Shown here in pieces: positions 28,774 to 37,640 of a stretch of 64,000 bases of DNA. The notes under the pieces are model-generated. The model saw only the letters and a program-made list of their open reading frames with translations, had not been told where the DNA came from and did no database searches. The translations under genes and the position numbers were made by a program. The DNA comes from Leadbettera azotonutricia ZAS-9. GTDB lineage: Bacteria > Spirochaetota > Spirochaetia > Treponematales > Breznakiellaceae. The stretch's first letter is position 1. The number at the start of each line of letters is the position of its first letter. The DNA lies in the NCBI RefSeq assembly GCF_000214355.1, contig NC_015577.1, forward strand, positions 2,595,389 through 2,659,388, in the 5' to 3' direction.

Positions 28774-28802
28774 TTGTTTTTTGAAGAATTTTATAGTATA
28801 GT
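28774..28802 (+). promoter_or_regulatory. promoter of the 1357-residue repeat protein gene
   Basis: TTGTTT (28774-28779), a 17-nt spacer and TATAGT (28797-28802), about 55 nt before ATG 28858. Confidence 0.55.
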
Positions 28803-28857
28803 AGAATCAGGGTTACTATAACCTGGCATGTTTGTTTTTTAGAGAGAGAAGGATTAT

Positions 28858-31800
28858 ATGATACAAAAAAAGATATTGACTATCCTGGCCGTCTTTTCGT
28901 TGGCATTGCCGGTTTTCGGTCAAAGCGACGGATGGACCCCCTTTGGCGCGAATACTGCCCAGGATCTTTATGCTCCCTCGATGGCAGGCAGGGGCGGTTA
29001 TACCACATCCAAAGGCGGCGCCCCGGCAAGCGCCCTGAACCCAGCTGCTGAAGGCGACGCCCAGCGTCTTATCTTCGATATTGGGTATATGGGCCTCCCC
29101 GGTTTGGGGGATGAATCAGGATTCGGGAATGCCCTGAACCTGGGCGCTATAATCCCCACCAGGGTGGGCGTTTTCGGCGGCTCTATCCGCTTTCTTCAAA
29201 GTCCCTTCGACTCTTTCTCCGTGGCAACTTCTTTCCAGGCAAACCTGAATGCCGCCAAAGAACTCTACCCCGGCTTGAGCCTGGGCCTGGGCCTCAATTT
29301 CGGCTTCAACACTGTGGAAACCTGGATGGCCGCTGCGGATCTCGGCTTCCGCTATAATATAGGGAACCTGGGGGCTCTTGAGAATTTCACCTGGGCCTTG
29401 GTCCTGCGCGGTTTGGGCAAAAGCTGGATCCCCTCCATGTTGACCCCTGCCGCAGGTCTTTCTTTCGATTTTGTCCACATAGAAGGTGACGGGGACAAGG
29501 CTGATCCCCTTAGGATAGGTTTTGCCGCCGATGTATACCTCCCAACTTTCCAGAATTTTGGGGGCAAACTGGGGCTTAACCTTACCATCGCGGAAATTGT
29601 TACTATTTCAACATCTACCCAATTCAATCTTAAGGAAGGAATCGAGGGGAACCCTCCCTCGCCAATCCCTTCCATTGGAATCGCGGCCAACATCAAGCTT
29701 AAGTCAGGTGGGCGGCGCCTTGTGGGCGGAACTCTGCCGTCTGATGGCGAACTGGCTGTGGACATTGCGGCAAAGCCTCTTTACAACGGCATTTGGGCCA
29801 TGGGCGGCGGGGTCACCTGGACTGTAGGCGTGGCGGACAAGACTCCTCCTGCCATATCCATTGATTACCCTGAGACCATCTGGATATCCCCGAACAACGA
29901 CGGGAAAGCCGACGATCTCGAATTCCCCATTGCCATTACCGATCAGCGCTATATAGAAGAATGGGTCATGGAAATTTCCGATGAATCGGGCGAAGTGGTC
30001 AGGACCTACAGGAACAAGGAGAGAAGGCCCGAAACCCAGGGGGTAAGGAATTTCTTCAGCCGCCTTACAGATGTCAAGTCCGGGGTTGAAATACCCCCCA
30101 CCCTGCGCTGGGACGGCATACTTGAATCTGGCGAAACTGCCCCTGACGGCAAGTACACCTTTGCCATCACTGCCTCTGACGACAATGGCAACACTGCGGT
30201 ATCCGCTTTTTATGAAGCGATGATTGACAACACAGCGCCTTCCATCACCATAGAGCCCTTTGCCGATGGCGGGAACATCTTCTCCCCTGACGGCGACGGC
30301 AACAAGGATACGCTCTCCATCGCCATGTCCGGTTCCGCCGAGGACCTCTGGGAAGGGGCAATATATGACGCCACCGGCGTCAAGATTCGCGGCTTCAACT
30401 TTGAAAACAAAGCGCCTGCGGCCATCACCTGGAACGGCACTGATGAAAACGGCGACATAGTGCCCGACGGTGTTTACAGCTTCAGGATTGCGGCCACCGA
30501 CAAGGCCCAGAATTCCGAAAGCGCCGAACTGGGGAACATCATTGTCAGCACCATACAACCCCAATCAGCCATCACCATTGGCGATGCCTGGTTCTCCCCC
30601 AACGGCGACAACATCAAAGACACCATTGGCCTCACCCTGGTTGTTCCCGTTAAAGAAGGAATCGTAGGCTGGGAAGTCCTCATCAAGGACAGCGCGGGCA
30701 GCACCCGCAGGACTATTTCGGGAACCAACGACCTCCCGGCGCGGATTGAATATGATGGAAGGAACGACACGAACATAGTCCTGGGCGAAGGGGTCTATGG
30801 GGCCAACCTCTCGGTGCGCTACCGGAACGGCTATGTGTCAACTGCCTCGTCCCCCTCGTTCACCCTGGATATTACAGCCCCAAGGGCATCGGTACGCATC
30901 GAAGATCCCGACTTGGCCCCCGGAGGCACCGCAGTGTTCTCCCCCAACAACGACGGCAGCAAAGACGAACTCATACTTATACAGGAAGGCTCCAACGAGC
31001 TTTCGTGGATAGGGGAAATCAGGAAGGCCGGCCAGACCACAGGGCCCGCAGTGCGTTCGTTCCGCTTCAACGGAACGCCTTTGACGCGCCTTGTATGGGA
31101 CGGCATGGACAATGCCGGCGCCCTGTCCCCGGATGGAACCTATGTGTATGAACTTTTCTCCACAGACCCCGCAGGTAACTCGGGCAGATCCAACAGGGTC
31201 AACTTTGAAATATTCACTAAGGATACACCGGTATTCCTGGCCACAGATCTCAGGGCTTTCTCGCCCAACGGTGATGGCGTGCGGGATACCATCAACTTCC
31301 AGCCCCAGATCCAGGAAGCCACAGGCATCTTGAACTGGAAGATTGAAGTCCAGAACATAGACAACAGCTCGGGCCGCAGCATTAGCTCGTCAGCATCCAC
31401 GGTGCGTACCATCACGGGCAATAGCTCCGTGCCGGCAAACATACCCTGGAACGGCAGGACCGACTCGGGTGCTATGGCTTCCGATGGAACCTATGTGGCG
31501 CGCCTCGATCTTGAATACCGCTCGGGCAACAAGCCATCCGCCCTCTCCCGTGCCTTTACCCTGGACACCCAGGCGCCCCAGGCTGACCTTTCCCTGCCCT
31601 TCACCCTCTTCTCCCCCAATGGGGACGGCAAGAGGGACTTCCTCCCTATACAGGTCAACACCCAGGGGAACGACGAATGGAACGCGGTGATCACCGATTC
31701 CCGCAACGCCATAGTCCGCAGCTGGAACTGGACAGGCCGGGCCCCCGCGATACCCCTGCCTTGGGACGGCACAGACCAGATGGGCAACAACGTGCCGGAC

Positions 31801-32931
31801 GGCACGTACACCTTCACCTTAAGCTCCACCGACGAAGCCGGAAACAGCACCCGCAAGACCCTGACAGGCATCAGCGTTGACGCCAGGATTCCCAGGGTCT
31901 TCCTCACCGCTTCCACCCAGGCCATTGCGCCCAAGGCGAATACCTCGACAGACGCTATGCGCTTCAACCTCATGCTCCAGCCCCAGGAAGGTATTGAATC
32001 CTGGAAACTGGAACTCAAAAATGAACAGAACCAGATTGTCCGCACCTTCTCGGGTACCGCAAGTGCCCCGCCCGCATCCATAGGCTGGAGCGGCACCGAC
32101 GATCGCGGCATACTCAGGGAAGGCAAGTACATCCCCACCATCACGGTAAGCTACATCAAGGGCGATGTGGTGATCGTTTCGGCACCCCAGGTCACTGTGG
32201 ACATTACAGGCCCTGTATTGACCTGGACATCGAGGCCCCAGTACTTCAGCCCCGACAATGACGGCGTGGAAGACGAACTCTACATCTCGCTCACTGCCCA
32301 GGACGCATCCCCCATCGCCAACTGGAGGGTGGATATACGGGAGACCGAAGGCACCAAGCAGCTCTTCTACCGCATCGAAGGCAGGGGCAGCCCCTCTGAT
32401 CGCATAGTCTGGGACGGCCGTTCCAACAGGGGCGAACTGGTCCAGGCTGCCACGGATTATTCCTACACCTACACAGCCGCCGACACCCTGGGCAACTCCA
32501 GCACCATCGAGGGCATGTTCAGCACCGATGTCATGGTCATCCGGGACGGCAACATGCTCAAGATCCAGGTGCCTTCGATCACCTTCCGCGCCAACGAGGC
32601 TGACTTTGACGGCCTCCCTGCAGAACGCATCGAAACCAACACCCGTGTCCTGCGCCGCATCGCCGAGATCCTCAACAAATTCCGCGACTACCGCATCACC
32701 GTCGAAGGCCATGCCAACCCGGTGCTGGGAACAGCCAAGGAAGAAACCGAGGAGCTCCAACCCCTCAGCCTTAGGCGCGCCAACGCCATCATCGAACAGC
32801 TCGTGAACTACGGCGTCTCCCGAGGCCGCCTCAGCTCCGTAGGCCGCGGCGGCACCCGCACCGTGGTAAGCCCCGCAGACCTGGACAACAGGTGGAAGAA
32901 CCGGAGGGTGGAATTCATCTTGAACAAATAA
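28858..32931 (+). CDS. giant envelope protein: barrel-like N-terminus, FlgD-Ig repeats, OmpA C-terminus
   Basis: 1357 residues. A signal peptide ends at about residue 21 (PVFG). Residues ~30-325 look like an outer-membrane barrel region (Gly/aromatic-rich alternating strands such as GLGLNFGFN). From about 335 to 1240 there are eight Ig-like repeats of about 105-130 residues. Each starts with an acidic SPNGDG.KD-type motif (near 344, 475, 579, 695, 801, 918 and 1130; the copy near 1022, IAPKANTSTDA, is degenerate). Each ends with a D-G-x-Y-x-F strand followed by an aGN turn, as in FlgD-type Ig domains. Residues ~1240-1357 are an OmpA-like peptidoglycan-binding domain (GHANPVLG, RRANAIIEQL, NRRVEFI). 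Its likely role is to link the outer membrane and cell wall. AGAAGGA precedes ATG. Confidence 0.85.
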   Translation: MIQKKILTILAVFSLALPVFGQSDGWTPFGANTAQDLYAPSMAGRGGYTTSKGGAPASALNPAAEGDAQRLIFDIGYMGLPGLGDESGFGNALNLGAIIPTRVGVFGGSIRFLQSPFDSFSVATSFQANLNAAKELYPGLSLGLGLNFGFNTVETWMAAADLGFRYNIGNLGALENFTWALVLRGLGKSWIPSMLTPAAGLSFDFVHIEGDGDKADPLRIGFAADVYLPTFQNFGGKLGLNLTIAEIVTISTSTQFNLKEGIEGNPPSPIPSIGIAANIKLKSGGRRLVGGTLPSDGELAVDIAAKPLYNGIWAMGGGVTWTVGVADKTPPAISIDYPETIWISPNNDGKADDLEFPIAITDQRYIEEWVMEISDESGEVVRTYRNKERRPETQGVRNFFSRLTDVKSGVEIPPTLRWDGILESGETAPDGKYTFAITASDDNGNTAVSAFYEAMIDNTAPSITIEPFADGGNIFSPDGDGNKDTLSIAMSGSAEDLWEGAIYDATGVKIRGFNFENKAPAAITWNGTDENGDIVPDGVYSFRIAATDKAQNSESAELGNIIVSTIQPQSAITIGDAWFSPNGDNIKDTIGLTLVVPVKEGIVGWEVLIKDSAGSTRRTISGTNDLPARIEYDGRNDTNIVLGEGVYGANLSVRYRNGYVSTASSPSFTLDITAPRASVRIEDPDLAPGGTAVFSPNNDGSKDELILIQEGSNELSWIGEIRKAGQTTGPAVRSFRFNGTPLTRLVWDGMDNAGALSPDGTYVYELFSTDPAGNSGRSNRVNFEIFTKDTPVFLATDLRAFSPNGDGVRDTINFQPQIQEATGILNWKIEVQNIDNSSGRSISSSASTVRTITGNSSVPANIPWNGRTDSGAMASDGTYVARLDLEYRSGNKPSALSRAFTLDTQAPQADLSLPFTLFSPNGDGKRDFLPIQVNTQGNDEWNAVITDSRNAIVRSWNWTGRAPAIPLPWDGTDQMGNNVPDGTYTFTLSSTDEAGNSTRKTLTGISVDARIPRVFLTASTQAIAPKANTSTDAMRFNLMLQPQEGIESWKLELKNEQNQIVRTFSGTASAPPASIGWSGTDDRGILREGKYIPTITVSYIKGDVVIVSAPQVTVDITGPVLTWTSRPQYFSPDNDGVEDELYISLTAQDASPIANWRVDIRETEGTKQLFYRIEGRGSPSDRIVWDGRSNRGELVQAATDYSYTYTAADTLGNSSTIEGMFSTDVMVIRDGNMLKIQVPSITFRANEADFDGLPAERIETNTRVLRRIAEILNKFRDYRITVEGHANPVLGTAKEETEELQPLSLRRANAIIEQLVNYGVSRGRLSSVGRGGTRTVVSPADLDNRWKNRRVEFILNK

Positions 32932-32941
32932 CGAGACTCTA

Positions 32942-33033
32942 CGCCAGCCATGAATGATGGCTGGCGGACACGTTGCCGGACTAAAATGAAAACGCCCGCC
33001 GTCCATGGCGGGCGCTTCGGTGCAATTTTTTAC
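32942..33033. terminator. two hairpins between convergent genes
   Basis: CGCCAGCCAT-GAATG-ATGGCTGGCG (32942-32966) is a perfect 10-bp stem. A second stem, CGCCCGCC/GGCGGGCG, lies at 32993-33014 and is followed by a T6 run at 33028-33033. They fit factor-independent termination for the plus-strand gene and perhaps for the opposing lipoprotein gene. Confidence 0.65.
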
Positions 33034-33053
33034 TTCGTCTTGCTGCGCATCAA

Positions 33054-33815
33054 TCAATTAAACAATGCTTGCACTGCAATAGCATCTTCCCCATTATCAA
33101 ACGTCCGGGTTAATACCGGGGTATTACTGGTTCCGTATACTTTTAGAAATCCGGAAATAGTTAATCCTTCATCTCCACTCTCATTTTCCCAAGCATACCA
33201 TTGGTTGCTGAAGATGATTCTTGCGGATTTCCCGCTGGCTGACACCGTCAACCCGTATGCAGAGCCACCTCCTTCATATCCCCAATCTCCGCGGCTATTC
33301 CAGGAGTAGTCCGTGTTTTGTATTTCTCGAATGGTACTTCCCAAATAAAAAGTAACCACGGGAGAACTGCCGAAGGTTTTGTTTGAGGTAAATTCAATGG
33401 TTGTATCACTGGTTGTAACCTCTCTCCCTACCATAGCACTCCCCGTTTTGGAATAATTCCCCTTGGAACTTATTGCGTATCCCATGTCAGTGTTGTCAGT
33501 AAAATCCCATCTGTACCCATCGGGAAATGAGGTACTCTTTTCTTCAACAAGGTCCTCAACGGTATCGTTAATTGTCCAAACAGAGCTGGCTTTAATGGCT
33601 GCTAAAAGAGTCAGTGCCTCGCTCTCAGAAGTAACAGCGCTTATTCCACCCACAACCGGCAGGGCGGGCAAACTATCTATCGCGGGAGGTGGAATGGCAA
33701 CCTGACCGGGTCCGCCCGTATCAGTTCCATCCCCGCCGCACCCTGTCAACATCAATCCGAATATCAGCGCAAGCGCCAATATTCCCGCGAAAAACACCTT
33801 GTGGTTATTCTTCAT
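33054..33815 (-). CDS. lipoprotein of unknown function
   Basis: 253 residues with lipobox LTGC and a Gly/Asp-rich linker. The rest is beta-rich with many Ser/Thr. It shows weak internal signs of a secreted adhesin-like fold but no recognised domain. GAGG precedes ATG 33815. It is divergent from the HTH gene, and the promoter region between them holds a 7-bp-arm palindrome at 33912-33932 that could control both. Confidence 0.7.
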   Translation of the reverse strand: MKNNHKVFFAGILALALIFGLMLTGCGGDGTDTGGPGQVAIPPPAIDSLPALPVVGGISAVTSESEALTLLAAIKASSVWTINDTVEDLVEEKSTSFPDGYRWDFTDNTDMGYAISSKGNYSKTGSAMVGREVTTSDTTIEFTSNKTFGSSPVVTFYLGSTIREIQNTDYSWNSRGDWGYEGGGSAYGLTVSASGKSARIIFSNQWYAWENESGDEGLTISGFLKVYGTSNTPVLTRTFDNGEDAIAVQALFN

Positions 33816-33911
33816 ACAAACCTCTTTTTGTACGGATAAATTTCCGCACCAGTATTATTGAGTCTGAAATCCGGCTAAGGAACCGTAAAATTCCACCAGA
33901 ATATGACACAA

Positions 33912-33932
33912 TAGGCAAAGTATAATTGCCTA
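33912..33932. promoter_or_regulatory. palindromic operator over the divergent promoter
   Basis: TAGGCAA (33912-33918) and TTGCCTA (33926-33932) flank 7 nt, and TATAAT at 33921-33926 sits in the middle. This places a likely repressor site on the -10 of the HTH gene; the HTH protein itself is the obvious candidate to bind it. Confidence 0.5.
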
Positions 33933-34315
33933 ATGAAGAATATGTCAATAACCCTGAATCATTTAACATTGCCTGTGAGGTAAAGTTGAAGGAGTCGGTG
34001 AAGGGCATTAAGGATGTATTGGCCCGAAATTTAAAGATAAACCGCATGAAATTGGGTTTGACTCAGGACAAATTGGCAGAAAAGGCGGGTATTTCAACCC
34101 ATTACTTTGCCATGGTGGAACTGGCAAAAAAGTTTCCTTCCGCTGATATGCTGGAACGCCTTGCCGAAGCATTGGAAGTGGAACCCCATGAACTGTTTTA
34201 TATGCCGTCTGCTGCGGAAAACGCCCTTGAGCAGCTGCAGGCGACTGTCGCCGCCAACATCGAACAGGTTGTCGCTGATGCGGTGGAAAAGACTCTTTCC
34301 AAAAAATACCCCTAA
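33926..34315 (+). CDS. XRE-family helix-turn-helix regulator
   Basis: 129 residues as read from TTG 33926. The HTH lies at about 45-95: NRMKLGLTQDKLAEKAGISTHY then LERLAEALEVEPHELF. The C-terminal third is a Glu/Ala-rich helix ending in Lys. The start is doubtful, because TATAAT at 33921-33926 overlaps the TTG; a later TTG or GTG (33998 or 34019) may be used. A separate 16-codon ORF (33933-33983, other frame) begins 6 nt after the -10. It converges with the PEGA gene (3-nt gap). Confidence 0.85.
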   Translation: MPNEEYVNNPESFNIACEVKLKESVKGIKDVLARNLKINRMKLGLTQDKLAEKAGISTHYFAMVELAKKFPSADMLERLAEALEVEPHELFYMPSAAENALEQLQATVAANIEQVVADAVEKTLSKKYP

Positions 34316-34318
34316 TCG

Positions 34319-35926
34319 TTAATGGATCATCCCGATCCCAATCCCCCCATATCCTCCGGCTGAGTCTCCCCTAATCCACACACCACCCATCACAGAGAAC
34401 ACAAAACTCGAAGGGGGCGGGAAAAACTTCATCTCTCCCCCTATCATCAAGGATGTATCCCCGCCGGTAAAATTGAACTCCGATCTGGCTGAGACACCGG
34501 CTGCGGCATAGGCCATATTGTAAAGCACGCCGCCCGAGGCGAGGAGCCTTGGAGCAGGGTCCCAGGGAAAACCTTTGTCGCTGGTCCAGATACAAGCGGG
34601 TGTCAATATAAAAGAGAAGGCCCCGGCGTCAAGCTCCAGGGGGATGAAGAACTCTATGCCCGAACCCATGCCGAAGGGTGTGGCTGAAGTTTCATCTTCC
34701 CAGGCAAAGGAGGCCCCTGCGGCAAGGCCGAAGCTGTTTGTTTTTACGGGGTTAAAAAAGACCCATTTGGCAGCGCCCCCAAAGCCTATCCGGGTATCCT
34801 CTTTGTTAGTGGCAAGCACATCAAGGGCAGCGGAAATTTCGAGGCCTGCCAGGGGCGAAAACCTAAAGGCTGCGGCAAAGGGGAGGCTCCTCCAGGGAAG
34901 ACCGGCATAAGGGGGGCTTCCGAAAAGCAGGCCCCCTTCAACCTGAAAAGAGCCGGGAGGGAGGAGGCCGGGGCTGGGGGCATAGAGGAGGCCGCTTTTC
35001 CCCGAGAAGATGGTGAGGGGCCTTATTTCCCGGGAGGAATCCAGTTCCACCATAAGGGTGATGGTTTCTTCCAAAGGGGGCGAATTGCCCCAGGGTATGG
35101 ATTCAAGCTTGAGCACCATTGAATAGACGCCGTCGGGGAGCGCCATGCCCCATCTGTCCCTGCCATTCCAGGATGACGACTGGGACCAGGTTAAAAAGGG
35201 CCCCAGATCCCGCACGAAGAGGAGTTCACCGCCGGAATCAAAAACCGAAAGGGTACCTCTGCCTTGGCTGCTTACTCCAAAGTTGATGTCCGTCATCCCC
35301 AAAGAACCGGCATTGCCGGGGTTAAAAACGGGCCTCGCAAGGGAAGCGTCAAGTATGTGGAAGCTTGCGGGCTTGAGGGCAATCTCCAGGTTTTGGGCTG
35401 TATCCTCCCCCACATAAACTGTGGTCGAGGCTTCTTCCCAGCCGAAAGCCTGCACATTGATGGTTCTGTAGCCGGCAGGCAAATCAAGGACAGGCCCTTC
35501 CACAGCTGTGCCATCGGCAAAAATTTGCGGCCTTAAAGGCAGGGTTTCAGGGGCGCCGGGTTCGGGGCCGATTTTAACCAGGACTTTGCCCCGGGATTCT
35601 TCAAGCTCTATCCCTATATCAAGAAGGCTGCCGGAACGTATGGAGACGCGGAAGGCCCGCTCCACATAGCCTTCTTTGGCAATCCTTACGAAGTAGCGGC
35701 CGGGCCTGAGGCTTTCGAGGGCAAGGGGGGTCTTGCCCCGCTCAAGGCCATCGATGAAGACGCTTGCCCCCGAAGGCTTGGTGCTGACGTGAAGACCTCT
35801 CCCGCTGCTCTCTTCAATCTTGTCCCCCACGGAAGCCCAGCTTGGAAGAGCCTGGGCAGGGATCATGACGGGAAAAAGCATGGCCAAAAATACAGCCAGG
35901 GTTAAGCAGATGCGATTACGGCCCAT
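34319..35926 (-). CDS. PEGA-domain envelope protein with C-terminal barrel-like region
   Basis: 535 residues. A signal peptide (to about residue 25) is followed by a PEGA domain (HVSTKPSGASVFIDG, RGKTPLALESLRPGRY, KEGYVERAF). A second PEGA-like unit follows (~120-190), then a FlgD-Ig-like domain (SSWNGRDRWGMALPDGVYS, ~230-300). The last 210 residues alternate hydrophobic and polar strands and end on GIGIGMIH, like an outer-membrane barrel. The domain set resembles the larger protein at 28858-32931, so both may belong to one envelope family. The binding partner is unknown. Confidence 0.78.
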   Translation of the reverse strand: MGRNRICLTLAVFLAMLFPVMIPAQALPSWASVGDKIEESSGRGLHVSTKPSGASVFIDGLERGKTPLALESLRPGRYFVRIAKEGYVERAFRVSIRSGSLLDIGIELEESRGKVLVKIGPEPGAPETLPLRPQIFADGTAVEGPVLDLPAGYRTINVQAFGWEEASTTVYVGEDTAQNLEIALKPASFHILDASLARPVFNPGNAGSLGMTDINFGVSSQGRGTLSVFDSGGELLFVRDLGPFLTWSQSSSWNGRDRWGMALPDGVYSMVLKLESIPWGNSPPLEETITLMVELDSSREIRPLTIFSGKSGLLYAPSPGLLPPGSFQVEGGLLFGSPPYAGLPWRSLPFAAAFRFSPLAGLEISAALDVLATNKEDTRIGFGGAAKWVFFNPVKTNSFGLAAGASFAWEDETSATPFGMGSGIEFFIPLELDAGAFSFILTPACIWTSDKGFPWDPAPRLLASGGVLYNMAYAAAGVSARSEFNFTGGDTSLMIGGEMKFFPPPSSFVFSVMGGVWIRGDSAGGYGGIGIGMIH

Positions 35927-36010
35927 ATTCTAAATATAAGGCTTTTCAGCCAAAAAATGAACCATCCTTGGCCTTATAGTACGAATAAACCTGGCTTGGC
36001 AAAAAAACAT

Positions 36011-36030
36011 ATAATTTCTATAGAAATTAT
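36011..36030. promoter_or_regulatory. perfect 20-bp palindrome upstream of metN
   Basis: ATAATTTCTATAGAAATTAT is fully self-complementary and lies 12 nt ahead of the TTGACA of metN. Its half TAGAAATTAT differs by one base from TAGGAATTAT at 36082-36091, suggesting one regulator. Confidence 0.55.
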
Positions 36031-36041
36031 CAGAATAAGCC

Positions 36042-36091
36042 TTGACAAAAAATTATCATTCATATAAACATATAATACCACTAGGAATTAT
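36042..36091 (+). promoter_or_regulatory. metNIQ promoter and downstream operator motif
   Basis: TTGACA at 36042-36047 is followed by TATAAA (15-nt spacing) and TATAAT at 36071-36076; which -10 is used is unclear. ACTAGGAATTAT (36080-36091) is identical to 50995-51006 upstream of cysK, where it also lies after the -10. Confidence 0.55.
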
Positions 36092-36119
36092 AGGATATAC
36101 CAAATGAGGAATGGCAAGA

Positions 36120-36908
36120 ATGGGTGATTTTTTTATTGATATCCGGGGACTCCGCAAGACCTTCCACAGCCGTGGCAAGGACTTTGAGGTGCTCAAGGGG
36201 ATCAATCTGGGAATACAAAAAGGAGATATTTACGGCATCGTAGGGTTCAGCGGCGCCGGAAAGACCACCCTGCTGCGCTGCATCAACCGCCTGGAGACTC
36301 CTGATTCCGGTACTATCAGCGTGGGGGGCCTTGAAGTAACCGGCCTTGCCTTCCGGGCATTGGATAATTACCGCCATAAAATCGGCATCATTTTCCAGCA
36401 GTTCAACCTGCTGGATTCCCGTACGGTGTTTGGCAATGTAGCCTTCCCCCTGGAAGTGGCGGGAGAAAAAAAGTCGGCAATTGCCAAGCGGGTTACGGAA
36501 ATCCTGGAACTGGTGGGCCTGTCCGGCAAAAGCGATTTTTACCCCGGCCAGCTCAGCGGCGGCCAAAAACAGCGGGTCGGCATTGCCCGGGCCCTGGCGA
36601 ATAACCCGGACATACTCCTGAGCGACGAGGCGACCTCGGCCTTGGATCCCCTCACATCCCTTTCCATTCTGGATTTGCTCAGGGACATTAATAAAAAGCT
36701 GGGCCTTACCATTGTATTGATTACCCACGAACTGGATGTGATTCGTTACGCCTGTAACCATGTAGCGGTCCTGGAAGACGGCCTGATTGCCGAATCCGGA
36801 GGCGTCAAGAGTGTATTTCTGAATCCGACAAGTGAAACAGCGCGGCTTTTCATGAAGATAAATCATGATTTTTCCAACCACGATTGGCAGGAAGGGGATG
36901 GTATATGA
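36120..36908 (+). CDS. metN: methionine ABC transporter ATPase MetN
   Basis: 262 residues from ATG 36120; a first ATG at 36111 abuts GAGGA and is too close to it. Walker A is GFSGAGKTTLLRC, followed by the Q-loop IFQQFNLLDSRTV, LSGGQKQRVGIARAL and LLSDEATSALDP. It is shorter than E. coli MetN and lacks the C-terminal NIL/ACT domain that mediates methionine feedback, so inhibition by substrate may be absent. It overlaps metI by 4 nt. Confidence 0.92.
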   Translation: MGDFFIDIRGLRKTFHSRGKDFEVLKGINLGIQKGDIYGIVGFSGAGKTTLLRCINRLETPDSGTISVGGLEVTGLAFRALDNYRHKIGIIFQQFNLLDSRTVFGNVAFPLEVAGEKKSAIAKRVTEILELVGLSGKSDFYPGQLSGGQKQRVGIARALANNPDILLSDEATSALDPLTSLSILDLLRDINKKLGLTIVLITHELDVIRYACNHVAVLEDGLIAESGGVKSVFLNPTSETARLFMKINHDFSNHDWQEGDGI

Positions 36909-37594
36909 TAAAAACACTGCAAAGCGCCTTTAGCGCAGAGACCTGGAGTATTGTTGGTCCTGCCATCAACCAAACCCTGTATATGACGATTCTTACGACC
37001 ATTCTGACCGGTATATTCGGCCTTGTTTTGGGAATAGTTCTTGTTTTGACCGATAAGGACGGGCTTCATCCCCTGCCGGTTTTTAATTTAATTGCCGGGG
37101 GAATCATCAACGCCTTTCGTTCCATGCCTTCGGTGATCATCATCATTTTGACCCTGCCCCTTTCGCGGCTTATCATCGGCATATCCTATGGGCCAAAGGC
37201 CTGTATTGTGGCCCTGGCGGCAACCTGTATCCCCATGTTTGCCCGGTTGGTGGAAAGCAGCATCCTGGAAGTTCCCAAGGGCAAGTTTGAAGCTGCCCAG
37301 GCCATGGGCGCGAGCAAAGGGGAGATTGTTTTTAAGGTGATGCTTCCGGAAGCGCTGCCCAATTTGGTCCGCAACTTTACGGTGACTATCATCGTTGTTA
37401 TTTCTACCACCGCCATTGCCGGTTCCTTTGGCGCAGGGGGCTTGGGGGATGTGGCGGTACGGTACGGGTATGCCCGTTTCAGGGTGGACATGCTCATCGC
37501 CTCGGTAATAGTGCTCATCCTCTTGGTGAATGTGGTGCAGCTTGCCGGTGGGGGATTCGCACGGCATATTCTGAAAAAACGCCATTTGATTTAG
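36905..37594 (+). CDS. metI: methionine ABC transporter permease MetI
   Basis: 229 residues from ATG 36905, which overlaps the metN stop (ATGA) and sits behind GGAAGGGG. Five membrane segments are visible, with the permease loop FEAAQAMGASKGEIVFKVML and FRSMPSVIIIILTLPLSRL. It forms the channel for methionine (and possibly methionine derivatives) with MetN. Confidence 0.93.
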   Translation: MIKTLQSAFSAETWSIVGPAINQTLYMTILTTILTGIFGLVLGIVLVLTDKDGLHPLPVFNLIAGGIINAFRSMPSVIIIILTLPLSRLIIGISYGPKACIVALAATCIPMFARLVESSILEVPKGKFEAAQAMGASKGEIVFKVMLPEALPNLVRNFTVTIIVVISTTAIAGSFGAGGLGDVAVRYGYARFRVDMLIASVIVLILLVNVVQLAGGGFARHILKKRHLI

Positions 37595-37640
37595 GAAATA
37601 TCGGCCTTGAGGCTGATAAGAGTATAGAAAGGAGCTATGT

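Noticed and set aside
29704-30564. 286-residue frame on the minus strand
   Set aside because: Antisense of the repeat protein, with no ribosome-binding site or family match.
31819-33057. 412-residue frame on the minus strand
   Set aside because: Antisense shadow of the 1357-residue repeat protein in a high-GC region; no signal or domain.
36050-36119. SAM riboswitch ahead of metN
   Set aside because: The leader is too short, and no paired-stem pattern of a known SAM riboswitch is visible; operator motifs explain the conservation better.
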